Origin: Tyzzerella sp. | Lineage (GTDB): Bacteria; Bacillota; Clostridia; Lachnospirales; Anaerotignaceae | DNA: 64,000 nt | Direction of reading: 5' to 3' | NCBI GenBank assembly: GCA_019415525.1 | Contig: DXZA01000002.1 | Span: 11,313-75,312, forward strand | Part shown: one piece after another, positions 6,648-14,409 of the stretch | How positions within the stretch are numbered: the stretch's first letter is position 1 | Layout of the letters: each line of letters starts with the position of its first letter | Notes under the pieces: generated by a model | Databases searched by the model: none | What the model saw: the letters and a program-made list of their open reading frames with translations, nothing else | What the model was told of the DNA's origin: nothing | Translations under genes and position numbers: made by a program

Positions 6648-7814
6648 ATGGGTAAAAGACGAGCTAATAATGAGGGTAGTATAACAAAAAGAAAAAATGG
6701 GAAATGGATGGCTTCCTTAAAAATAGGTATTGGAGCAGATGGCAGACCTAAGTATAAATATATGTATGCTGATACCCAAAAAGAAGCTCTACAAAGATTA
6801 GAAGATTTAAAAATCTCTCTAAATATGGGTATAAACATAGAAAATGGAGAAATAACAGTATTAAAATGGTGCAATATATGGATGGAAAGATATAAAAATA
6901 AATTAAGACCAACAACAAAAACAGGATACAACAATGCTATAAGACTACACATATCTCCAAGGCTTGGTGGAATAAAAATAAACAAATTAAAAAGTGGAGA
7001 AGTACAGAAACTTATAGATGATACATATAAAAATGGTGAAAACAGCATTTCATTGGTTATAAAGGTTTATAATGTACTTAATGGAGCAATGAAACAGGCT
7101 GTAAAAAATAAAATGATAAAAAATAACCCTTGTGAAGATGTAGTGTTTCCAGCTGATAACACAAAAAAGAGATATGTGTTTACAGTTGAGGAGCAGAAAA
7201 GATTTATAGATGCACTAGAAGGAGAGCAATACAGAATATTGTTTATATGCTACTTATATACTGGTGCAAGGCTGGGGGAACTCCCAGCCTTAACTTGGAA
7301 AGATATTAACTTTGATGATAGATACATAGATATAAACAAAAAAGCTATATTAATACATAATTATTATTCAGATAAAAAAACAGAATTACAGGTACAAGAT
7401 TATTGTAAGACTAAAAGCAGTATAAGAAAGATATATATAACATCAATGTTAATAGAGAACTTAAAACAGCATAAGGAAAAACAAATTAAAGAGTGTGAAG
7501 AAGCTGGGGAAATATGGACTGATGATAATTTAGTATTCCCTACAAGTGTTGGAACAATATTACAATTAAGAAATATTCAAGTTATGTTTAACAGAATAAA
7601 AAATAAAGCTAGTATCAAAGAAGGAACTATGCACTCATTAAGACATACTTATGCAACAAGATGCTTTGAAAAAGATATAGATATAAAAATAATTAGTCAG
7701 CAATTAGGACATAAAAATGTAAAAACAACATACGATACATATGTTCATGTTATATCTAATAAAAAATTAAAAGAATTAGATAAATTGGAAGAAATAGATA
7801 ATTTATTAGCATAA
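6648..7814 (+). CDS. int: Tyrosine site-specific integrase
   Basis: The 388-aa length is usual for Tn916/phage-type integrases. An N-terminal arm-binding domain (about residues 1-60, NNEGSITKRKNGKW... and YADTQKEALQRL) is followed by a SAM-like core-binding domain (about 70-170) and the catalytic domain. The catalytic residues are visible: R208 in TGARLGEL, H329 and R332 in HSLRHTY, H355 in LGHKNV, and the nucleophile Y365 in YDTYVHV. All are intact, so it may be active. It lies last in the cassette and next to a likely attachment region, the usual place for integrases. Confidence 0.95.
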   Translation: MGKRRANNEGSITKRKNGKWMASLKIGIGADGRPKYKYMYADTQKEALQRLEDLKISLNMGINIENGEITVLKWCNIWMERYKNKLRPTTKTGYNNAIRLHISPRLGGIKINKLKSGEVQKLIDDTYKNGENSISLVIKVYNVLNGAMKQAVKNKMIKNNPCEDVVFPADNTKKRYVFTVEEQKRFIDALEGEQYRILFICYLYTGARLGELPALTWKDINFDDRYIDINKKAILIHNYYSDKKTELQVQDYCKTKSSIRKIYITSMLIENLKQHKEKQIKECEEAGEIWTDDNLVFPTSVGTILQLRNIQVMFNRIKNKASIKEGTMHSLRHTYATRCFEKDIDIKIISQQLGHKNVKTTYDTYVHVISNKKLKELDKLEEIDNLLA

Positions 7815-7862
7815 ATAAAATGTTAAAACATTTAAAATTTAGATTTAAAATAATATCCAAAA

Positions 7863-7884
7863 GTACCTAGAATGTACCAAGAAT
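7863..7884. repeat. Two tandem 11-bp repeats after the integrase gene
   Basis: GTACCTAGAAT (7863-7873) is followed at once by GTACCAAGAAT (7874-7884). Position just past the integrase gene fits arm-type integrase binding sites near an attachment site, but there is no second end in view to confirm it. Confidence 0.35.
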
Positions 7885-7947
7885 AGAATAAAACATAATA
7901 GTTCTAAATAAGATTTTAATAAAACTAAAATAGATTAAATGGTATAA

Positions 7948-8070
7948 AATAAGGGTTTTTGGGATATAAGAAAATGGATTTCCATAAAAGTCAAAGATAT
8001 GATTGCTAAAAAAGCTATTGAAGAAAGACGTAAGCAGAATGAAAAAATAGAAAATTCATCTGCTATATAA
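7948..8070 (+). pseudogene. 3' remnant of a gene, possible integration target
   Basis: An open frame without a start signal runs from 7948 and ends at TAA 8068-8070. Its last 23 codons read MIAKKAIEERRKQNEKIENS plus SAI, a charged helical tail typical of a protein C-terminus, and a good terminator follows nine bases later. It has no ribosome site at its ATG (7999). It may be the 3' end of a chromosomal gene cut off by insertion of the element. The family is not recognisable from 40 residues. Confidence 0.4.
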
Positions 8071-8078
8071 TAAAAAAA

Positions 8079-8108
8079 ACATCTGAATTTAAATTCAGGT
8101 GTTTTTTT
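8079..8108 (+). terminator. Terminator at the element boundary
   Basis: ACATCTGAAT (8079-8088) pairs with ATTCAGGTGT (8093-8102), then seven T. It follows the gene remnant at 7948-8070. Confidence 0.85.
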
Positions 8109-8198
8109 ATTGCCTATATATAGTCTGTAACATAATTATATTCCATACATAAAATATATAAGGGATAAAAAATTTCCCATAAGGAGGTTTATAAACAT

Positions 8199-9272
8199 AT
8201 GAAAATAAGCCTTTGTATGATAGTGAAAAATGAAGAAGATACACTCGAAAGATGTCTTGAAAGTATTAAAGATACAGTTGATGAAATAATTATAGTTGAT
8301 ACAGGTTCTAGTGACAAAACAAAAGAAATTGCATTGAATTATACAGATAAAGTCTATGATTTTGAATGGTGCGGTGATTTTTCTAAAGCGAGAAATTATG
8401 CTTTTTCAAAGGCAACAATGGACTATTGTATGTGGCTTGATGCAGATGATATAGTTACTAGAGAAAATGCAGAAAAGATTAAAAAACTTAAAGAAAAAAA
8501 TAGTGGTGCAGATATATATATGATTAAATATGCTACTGGTTTTGATGATAATAATAATACAACATTTTGGTATTATAGAGAAAGAATTTTAAAAAAATGT
8601 GAAAGCCTAATTTGGGAAGGAAAAGTCCATGAAGCAATAGTACCATTTGGTATTGTAGAGTATTTGGATATAACTATTGAGCATAGAAAAATACATGTAA
8701 AAGATAGTGATAGAAATTTAAGAATATATGAAAATATGGAGAAAAATGGAGAAAAATTTAATCCTAGAGAAATGTACTATTATGGTAGAGAACTTTTTTA
8801 TCATAACAAATATAATGAAGCTATTACATTACTTGAAAGGTTTATAAAAGAAAAAAATAGTTGGATAGAAAATAAAATAGATGCATATAAAATAATTGCT
8901 TTTTGTTATAAAAGTATAGGTAACAATAATGAATATTTGAAAAATATGATTAAAGGAAATAGTATTGATACTCCAAGAGCTGATATATGTTGTCATATAG
9001 CAAGTTATTTTATGGATAAAAATAATTTTATACAAGCTATATTTTGGTATAAAAATGCATTGAATTGTGAAAAGGATAATAAAAAAGGTGGATTTATAGA
9101 ACCTGATTATTATGATTATATACCATATATTCAACTATGTGTATGTTTAGACCGTATTGGAAGAATAGAACAAGCTTTTGAATATAATAAGAAAGCGGAA
9201 AGAATAAAAAGAAATTCTAAAGCTGTAAAATTTAATAATATATATTTTGAAAATAAATTGAAAGGAAGATAA
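8199..9272 (+). CDS. Family 2 glycosyltransferase with C-terminal TPR-like helices
   Basis: Residues 1-110 are a GT-A fold: KISLCMIVKNEEDTLERCL at the start, VDTGSSD, the acceptor-side pattern GDFSKARNYA and the metal-binding LDADD (about residue 87). From about 185 to 340 the protein has TPR-like helical repeats (YYYGRELFYHNKYNEAITLL, AIFWYKNAL). This two-part design is common in enzymes that put sugars on proteins. It ends five bases before a collagen-like protein gene whose Gly-Pro-Thr repeats offer many Thr sites, so that protein is the likely substrate (inference). AAGGAGGT is at 8181-8188. Confidence 0.88.
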   Translation: MKISLCMIVKNEEDTLERCLESIKDTVDEIIIVDTGSSDKTKEIALNYTDKVYDFEWCGDFSKARNYAFSKATMDYCMWLDADDIVTRENAEKIKKLKEKNSGADIYMIKYATGFDDNNNTTFWYYRERILKKCESLIWEGKVHEAIVPFGIVEYLDITIEHRKIHVKDSDRNLRIYENMEKNGEKFNPREMYYYGRELFYHNKYNEAITLLERFIKEKNSWIENKIDAYKIIAFCYKSIGNNNEYLKNMIKGNSIDTPRADICCHIASYFMDKNNFIQAIFWYKNALNCEKDNKKGGFIEPDYYDYIPYIQLCVCLDRIGRIEQAFEYNKKAERIKRNSKAVKFNNIYFENKLKGR

Positions 9273-9277
9273 TAAAT

Positions 9278-9985
9278 ATGTATTATGATGATTTTGATAA
9301 CAATATGAATTATTGTAGGGAAAGCAGAAATTCAGGTTGTGACAAAAATAGATGTTGTAATAGATGTTGTTGTAACTGCTGTTGTATAGGGGCAACAGGC
9401 CCAACAGGTCCAACGGGCCCAAGTGGCCCAACCGGTCCAAGTGGAGCAACAGGCCCAACAGGTCCAACAGGTCCAAGTGGCCCAACAGGCCCAAGTGGAG
9501 CAACAGGCCCAACAGGAGCAACAGGTCCAACAGGTCCAAGTGGAGCAACAGGTCCAACAGGTCCAAGTGGAGCAACAGGCCCAACAGGAGCAACAGGTCC
9601 AACCGGTCCAAGTGGTCCAACAGGCCCAACAGGAGCAACAGGTCCAACAGGTCCAAGTGGAGCAACCGGTCCAAGTGGAGCAACAGGCCCAAGTGGAGCA
9701 ACAGGCCCAAGTGGCCCAACCGGTCCAAGTGGAGCAACAGGTCCAACCGGTCCAAGTGGAGCAACAGGTCCAACAGGCCCAACAGGCCCAACGGGTCCAA
9801 CCGGTCCAAGAGGAACAACAGGCCCAAGTGGTCCAACCGGTCCAAGAGGTGCAACAGGAACTATACAATCAGGTGTAGCTGTACAAGATATGAATACAGC
9901 TAATGCAATTACACTTGAAGAAGTAGCAAATACACTTAATGCATTACTTGATTCGTTAAGAAATGCTGGTATTATACAGTCATAA
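9278..9985 (+). CDS. Cysteine-rich collagen-like (Gly-X-Y) protein, probable spore-surface component
   Basis: 235 aa. Residues 1-37 hold ten Cys (CCNRCCCNCCC at 26-36). Residues 38-194 are about 52 uninterrupted Gly-X-Y triplets, nearly all GPT, GPS or GAT, with a few GPR near the end. Residues 195-235 are a short helical C-terminal domain (AITLEEVANTLNALLDSLRN) that could drive trimerisation. The arrangement resembles BclA-like filaments of spore exosporium in Bacillus and Clostridioides. The Cys cluster could cross-link the base into the spore coat or exosporium. There is no signal peptide, which fits assembly from the mother cell. The repeat DNA is much richer in G+C than its surroundings. 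The ribosome site lies in the end of the glycosyltransferase gene. Confidence 0.88.
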   Translation: MYYDDFDNNMNYCRESRNSGCDKNRCCNRCCCNCCCIGATGPTGPTGPSGPTGPSGATGPTGPTGPSGPTGPSGATGPTGATGPTGPSGATGPTGPSGATGPTGATGPTGPSGPTGPTGATGPTGPSGATGPSGATGPSGATGPSGPTGPSGATGPTGPSGATGPTGPTGPTGPTGPRGTTGPSGPTGPRGATGTIQSGVAVQDMNTANAITLEEVANTLNALLDSLRNAGIIQS

Positions 9986-9990
9986 AATAA

Positions 9991-10028
9991 AAAAACGATT
10001 TTAGAAATTATTATCTAAAATCGTTTTT
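9991..10028. terminator. Bidirectional terminator
   Basis: AAAAACGATTTTAGA (9991-10005) pairs perfectly with TCTAAAATCGTTTTT (10014-10028). It separates the collagen-like gene from the convergent flavodoxin-like gene. Confidence 0.9.
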
Positions 10029-10040
10029 TATTATAATTAA

Positions 10041-10517
10041 TTACATAAAATAGTACATATTTCTTGCAAAATCTCTAATATTTACTAAATCAATAATATC
10101 AGGATGAGGGAAACATAAGTCAGAATCTGTAAAAAGATTATTAGGATTTTCTATCTTTGGTTCTACATATTTATCACCTTTACATATAAATCCACCTACA
10201 ATTTCATTTCCTTCTGGTATGCTTTCAGATACTTTTGATATTATAGTATCGAAATATCCGTTTTCATTTGCAGCATCTACAGTACCAAATAATGCTATTC
10301 TTTTATTTTTTAATGTTTTAAGAAATGCAGAAACATCTTCTGTACAATTATCATTTTCAGCAAAAAATCCAACAAAAATCATATCTGACTTTTCTACCTC
10401 AGATTCATTAAAACCACCAAAATAAGTACATTTTTTTAATGGTAATGCGTGTAATACTGTATTGGCAAGAAGCTCTGTATTACCTGTAACACTTTTAAAC
10501 ATTATTGAATAATTCAC
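10041..10517 (-). CDS. Flavodoxin-like protein
   Basis: 158 aa with a flavodoxin fold: the phosphate-binding start SVTGNTELLANTV replaces the typical T-x-T-G-N-T, then SDMIFVGFFAENDNCTEDV and KRIALFGTVDAANENGYF. The second half resembles the small flavodoxin-like proteins seen beside bilirubin reductases in gut Clostridia (BilS type), but no reductase gene is nearby. It probably carries FMN in the cytoplasm; its partner is unknown. It is monocistronic. Confidence 0.7.
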   Translation of the reverse strand: MNYSIMFKSVTGNTELLANTVLHALPLKKCTYFGGFNESEVEKSDMIFVGFFAENDNCTEDVSAFLKTLKNKRIALFGTVDAANENGYFDTIISKVSESIPEGNEIVGGFICKGDKYVEPKIENPNNLFTDSDLCFPHPDIIDLVNIRDFARNMYYFM

Positions 10518-10624
10518 TAAAACTCCCCCTTACTCTAAACTTTTTCGTTAAATATTATAACATATAATATTAAAAAATAAAATAGTATATGTAAAATTTG
10601 CTATATTTTTTAATAAAAATTTTG

Positions 10625-11692
10625 TTATTTTATAAAGTTTTCTATTTCCTCTACTGTTTTTGCCATTTCAAAATCAGTTCCTATTGTAATTCTAAGATGG
10701 TTTTCGATTCTTGGGAGGTTAAAATGTCTTATATAAATATCTTTTGTTTTAAGATATTCCATAATTTCTTTAGCAGAATAATTCATACAATCTACAAAAA
10801 TAAAGTTAGTATTACTATCATATACTTTAAATCCTATATTTCTAAGGGCTTCTGCTGTTCTTTCTCTTGTAAGTTTTACTTTTTTATTTGTAAGTTCAAA
10901 ATAATTTATATCTTCAACAGATGCTACAGCAAGTTCTAAAGCAAGACTATCTATTGTATAAGAGTTAAAAGAATTTTTTACAGCTTCAAGAACAGATATA
11001 AGTTCAGGATTTCCAAATGCAGCACCTACACGTATTCCCGCAAGAGAACGTGACTTTGAAAATGTTTGTACAACAACAAGATTATCATATTTATTTATAA
11101 GTTCGATACTTGAAAATTCTGCAAAATCAACATATGCTTCATCGATTATTACAATTACATCTTGATTATTTTTAAGTATATCCTCTATAAATTCACGACT
11201 TTCACCTTTACCTGTTGGTGCATTTGGATTTGGTATAATTATACCGCCGTTTTCTTTAAAATAATCTTCTTTTTTTATATTAAATGATTCATCAACAGCT
11301 TGTGTTTCATATGGTATTTTATAAAGTGAACACCATACAGGATAGAAAGAATATGTTATATCAGGAAATAATATAGGTTTTTCAGAGTTAAAAAATGACA
11401 TAAAAGAAAGTGCAATTACTTCATCAGAGCCATTTGCAACAAAAACCTGATTTTCATTAAGTCCATGAAATTTTGCAAGAGCTTTTTTTAATTTTGATGC
11501 AGAAGAAGAAGGATATTTTCTTAAATTATTAGCATCAAAGTTTTTTAATGCTTCCATAACCTTTGGAGAAGGTGGATATGGATTTTCATTAGCATTAAGT
11601 TTTATTATATTGGGATTTTCCGACTGTTCTCCTGGAACATAAGGCTCTATATCCCTAAGATTTTTTTTCCAAAGTTTTTCCAAATTTATCAC
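10625..11692 (-). CDS. hisC: Histidinol-phosphate aminotransferase family
   Basis: 355 aa, the usual HisC length. The family start (EPYVPGE, KLNANENPYPPSPKV) is present, with NPNAPTG, DEAYVDF and the PLP-binding lysine K213 in FSKSRSLAGIRVG. It catalyses transamination between imidazole-acetol phosphate and glutamate in histidine synthesis. It may also act on aromatic keto acids, as HisC does in several Firmicutes. No other his genes are here. Its start overlaps the end of the upstream aminotransferase gene by four bases, indicating translational coupling. Confidence 0.9.
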   Translation of the reverse strand: MINLEKLWKKNLRDIEPYVPGEQSENPNIIKLNANENPYPPSPKVMEALKNFDANNLRKYPSSSASKLKKALAKFHGLNENQVFVANGSDEVIALSFMSFFNSEKPILFPDITYSFYPVWCSLYKIPYETQAVDESFNIKKEDYFKENGGIIIPNPNAPTGKGESREFIEDILKNNQDVIVIIDEAYVDFAEFSSIELINKYDNLVVVQTFSKSRSLAGIRVGAAFGNPELISVLEAVKNSFNSYTIDSLALELAVASVEDINYFELTNKKVKLTRERTAEALRNIGFKVYDSNTNFIFVDCMNYSAKEIMEYLKTKDIYIRHFNLPRIENHLRITIGTDFEMAKTVEEIENFIK

Positions 11693-12876
11693 CCCAAATA
11701 TTTTTTTGCAAGAGCTTTAAAGCTATCATAACTTCTTTCAATAGTTTCTGTTGAAACACAGTATGAAAGTCTAAAATGTCCTGAACAATTAAATGCAGAA
11801 CCAGGTGTTGAAAGTATTCTAAACTCTTTTGCAGCATTACAAAATTCTTTATCATCAGGAATAAGTGTTTTAGGGAACATATAAAAAGCTCCATCTGGTT
11901 TTACACATTCAAATCCTAAGTATGTTAACATTCCATATAAAAGTTTTCTGTTTTTATCATATGTTTCAATATCTGTTTTTTCATTCATACAGTATGGAAG
12001 GACTCTTTGAAAAAGAGAAGGAGCATTAACAAAACCTATAATTCTATTTGCAACATTAAGTGCATTCATCATTTCTTCAAAACCATCAATCTCACTATTT
12101 ACTATTATATATCCAATTCTTTCTCCAGGAAGTGAAAGAGATTTACTGAATGAATATGCAACAAATGTATTTTTATAATATTTTGATACAAAAGGTACAG
12201 TAAGACCATCATATATAAGTCTTCTGTAAGGTTCATCTGAAATAAGGTATATAGGGTGACCTATTTCTTTTTCTGCCTCTGTCATAGCAGTAGCAAGTTT
12301 TTTTATAGTTTCTTCTGAATAAACAACACCAGAAGGATTATTTGGAGTATTTATAATAACAGCTTTTGTATTTTTATTTATTTTAGATTTAAAAGCCTCT
12401 ATATTAAGCTGAAATGTTTCTGTATCTGCTTCTACAATAACAAGTTTTCCGTCATAATTTTTTACATATGCATTATATTCTCCAAAAAATGGTGCAAATA
12501 CAATTACTTCATCATCTGGATTTAATATTGACTTAAAAATTATATTTAATGCACCGGCAGCACCACAAGTCATAACTATATTTTCAGTATCAAAATTTGT
12601 ACCGAATTCAACATTTGTTGAATCAGCAACAAATTTTCTTACATCTTCATAACCAGAGTTATTTGTATAGCCATGTACAAAATTTGGAGATTCATCATTA
12701 AGTATTTTAATAATAGCATCTTTTACAGATTTTGGCGGTTCAACACTTGGGTTGCCAAGACTAAAGTCATATACATTTTCAGCACCATATAATGCAGACA
12801 TTTTTTTGCCTTCTTCAAACATAGCTCGTATTACAGAGCTATTGGCTGTAAAGGCTTTCATTTTTTCAGAAATCAT
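11689..12876 (-). CDS. PLP-dependent class I aminotransferase (aspartate-type)
   Basis: 395 aa, full length. Fold type I motifs are visible: YDFSLGNPSVEPP near the start, NTPNNPSG, SDEPYRRL and the PLP lysine in AYSFSKSLSLPGERIGY. The family uses aspartate or aromatic amino acids as amino donors, and substrate cannot be told from sequence. It overlaps both neighbours (4 bases with hisC, 11 with the glycosyltransferase), so the three genes form one transcript. Confidence 0.87.
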   Translation of the reverse strand: MISEKMKAFTANSSVIRAMFEEGKKMSALYGAENVYDFSLGNPSVEPPKSVKDAIIKILNDESPNFVHGYTNNSGYEDVRKFVADSTNVEFGTNFDTENIVMTCGAAGALNIIFKSILNPDDEVIVFAPFFGEYNAYVKNYDGKLVIVEADTETFQLNIEAFKSKINKNTKAVIINTPNNPSGVVYSEETIKKLATAMTEAEKEIGHPIYLISDEPYRRLIYDGLTVPFVSKYYKNTFVAYSFSKSLSLPGERIGYIIVNSEIDGFEEMMNALNVANRIIGFVNAPSLFQRVLPYCMNEKTDIETYDKNRKLLYGMLTYLGFECVKPDGAFYMFPKTLIPDDKEFCNAAKEFRILSTPGSAFNCSGHFRLSYCVSTETIERSYDSFKALAKKYLG

Positions 12877-14230
12877 TTTTATTACCTTCTTTCTTTGGCT
12901 TTGTTTCTCTAAATTCTTTGTTATAGAGTTTTATAATGCCATGTTTTGTCATTCGTGCAAAAGTAACGGCTCTTCGACCTTTTTTTACAATTTTATTTGG
13001 TATTTTTTTTATCTTTCGAACAGCCCTTTTAGCAGGTAGTTTATTTAATACAAGTGGAACACTTGCATGGTTTTGTTTTCTGCTTTCTATAACAGATGAA
13101 TAAAGTTCATCAACTTTAAGTGCAAAATTTTCAACAGAAAGTTCTTCCATAGCAGATATTGAAGCTTCAGAGAATTTTTTTAATATATCTTTATCAGAAA
13201 GAATTTTCATAACCATATCAGGAAGTTCTTCAGGAGAGTCAAAAAGAAGACCTGTTTTTTCATGTATAACTATATTTTCAAGACATTCATCTCTTCTTGC
13301 AATTACAGGAAGACCACCGGCCATTGCTTCAGCAAAAGTAAGACCTTGTGTCTCAGATGTAGAAGCACTAACAAATATATCACCTATTTGATAGTATTTT
13401 CCTATTTCTGCCCAAGGTTTTGCACCTGTAAAAATTATATTATCTGTAAGACCAAGTTTTTGTGTAAGAGTTTCAAGTTCGCTTTTTACAGGACCATCAC
13501 CAACTATTACAAACTTTAAATCAGGTATTTTTTCAAGAAGAGAAGGCATTGCATTTATAATAACATCGATGCTTTTTTCTTTTGCAAGTCTTCCTAAAAA
13601 TAGTAATACAGGATTTTTTGAATTTAAACCAATTTCTTTTTTTAGTAATATAGTATCTTCTTCAGAATAATTTGACTTTTTAAAAAGTTCTGTATTTATT
13701 CCTGTTGGTATAATTTCTATTTCTTTTTTTACACCATATTCTATAAGTGAATCAAGAACTTTTTTTGTAGGTGCAATTACTGCATCTGCTTTATTACAAA
13801 AAATCTTACTGAAATCTTTAGCCATTGCAGGTGTTATAATAGCACCTTTTGCAACATAATGAACATAATCAACATACATTGTATGATAGGTATGTACTGT
13901 TGGTATATTAAGAGTTTTTGCAAGCATTCTTGCAAACATACCAAGTGAAAATTCTGTTTGTGTATGAATTATGTCAAGCTTAAGATGTGCTATTTTATTT
14001 AGAGCACGAGGTGTATATAAAAGACCTATACGAAAGCCTTTAATCATAAAACAAGGCATACTAGGCATTCGTATTACATATTCTTCATCTTTTGTTGTTC
14101 TTGGGTCATATGGTGTAAATATATATACATTATGGCCTCTTTTTCTTAATCCTTCTGCTAACGTATGAACTGATGTTCCAACACCGTTAATCTGAGGAAA
14201 ATATGTATCTGTAAATAAACCTATATTCAA
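12866..14230 (-). CDS. Family 4 glycosyltransferase, diglucosyl-diacylglycerol type
   Basis: 454 aa, GT-B fold. The start NIGLFTDTYFPQINGVGTSV is typical of the 1,2-diacylglycerol 3-alpha-glucosyltransferase group that makes membrane glycolipid anchors. The N-terminal half has YHTMYVDYVHYV; the C-terminal half has FLGRLAKEKSID, the E-x7-E region EAMAGGLPVIARRD, and a basic tail (about 405-454, many Lys/Arg) that would bind acidic membranes. First gene of the minus-strand three-gene operon, divergent from the helicase gene. Confidence 0.85.
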   Translation of the reverse strand: MNIGLFTDTYFPQINGVGTSVHTLAEGLRKRGHNVYIFTPYDPRTTKDEEYVIRMPSMPCFMIKGFRIGLLYTPRALNKIAHLKLDIIHTQTEFSLGMFARMLAKTLNIPTVHTYHTMYVDYVHYVAKGAIITPAMAKDFSKIFCNKADAVIAPTKKVLDSLIEYGVKKEIEIIPTGINTELFKKSNYSEEDTILLKKEIGLNSKNPVLLFLGRLAKEKSIDVIINAMPSLLEKIPDLKFVIVGDGPVKSELETLTQKLGLTDNIIFTGAKPWAEIGKYYQIGDIFVSASTSETQGLTFAEAMAGGLPVIARRDECLENIVIHEKTGLLFDSPEELPDMVMKILSDKDILKKFSEASISAMEELSVENFALKVDELYSSVIESRKQNHASVPLVLNKLPAKRAVRKIKKIPNKIVKKGRRAVTFARMTKHGIIKLYNKEFRETKPKKEGNKNDF

Positions 14231-14409
14231 AATATGTCCTCCTTAACCATAATTTTTTATACAGCCGGATTACTAAAACCATAATAAAATTCTAATACAA
14301 TTATTTCTAATAAGCAATAAAAAATAAATTATGGTTCTTTAAAAATACAGTACATTAGGTTAAATCTTTGTGATAAAATATATATTCAGAAAAGTAGGAG
14401 GTTTTTATT

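Noticed and set aside
1..8110. Complete prophage or conjugative element
   Set aside because: Integrase and excisionase are present, but no terminase, capsid, tail, relaxase or coupling protein genes are visible.
9147..9868. Long frames on both strands across the collagen-like repeat
   Set aside because: They are out-of-frame readings of a short-period repeat (poly-Leu/Asp or Gln/Val patterns). Only the Gly-X-Y frame has a start, ribosome site and sensible ends.
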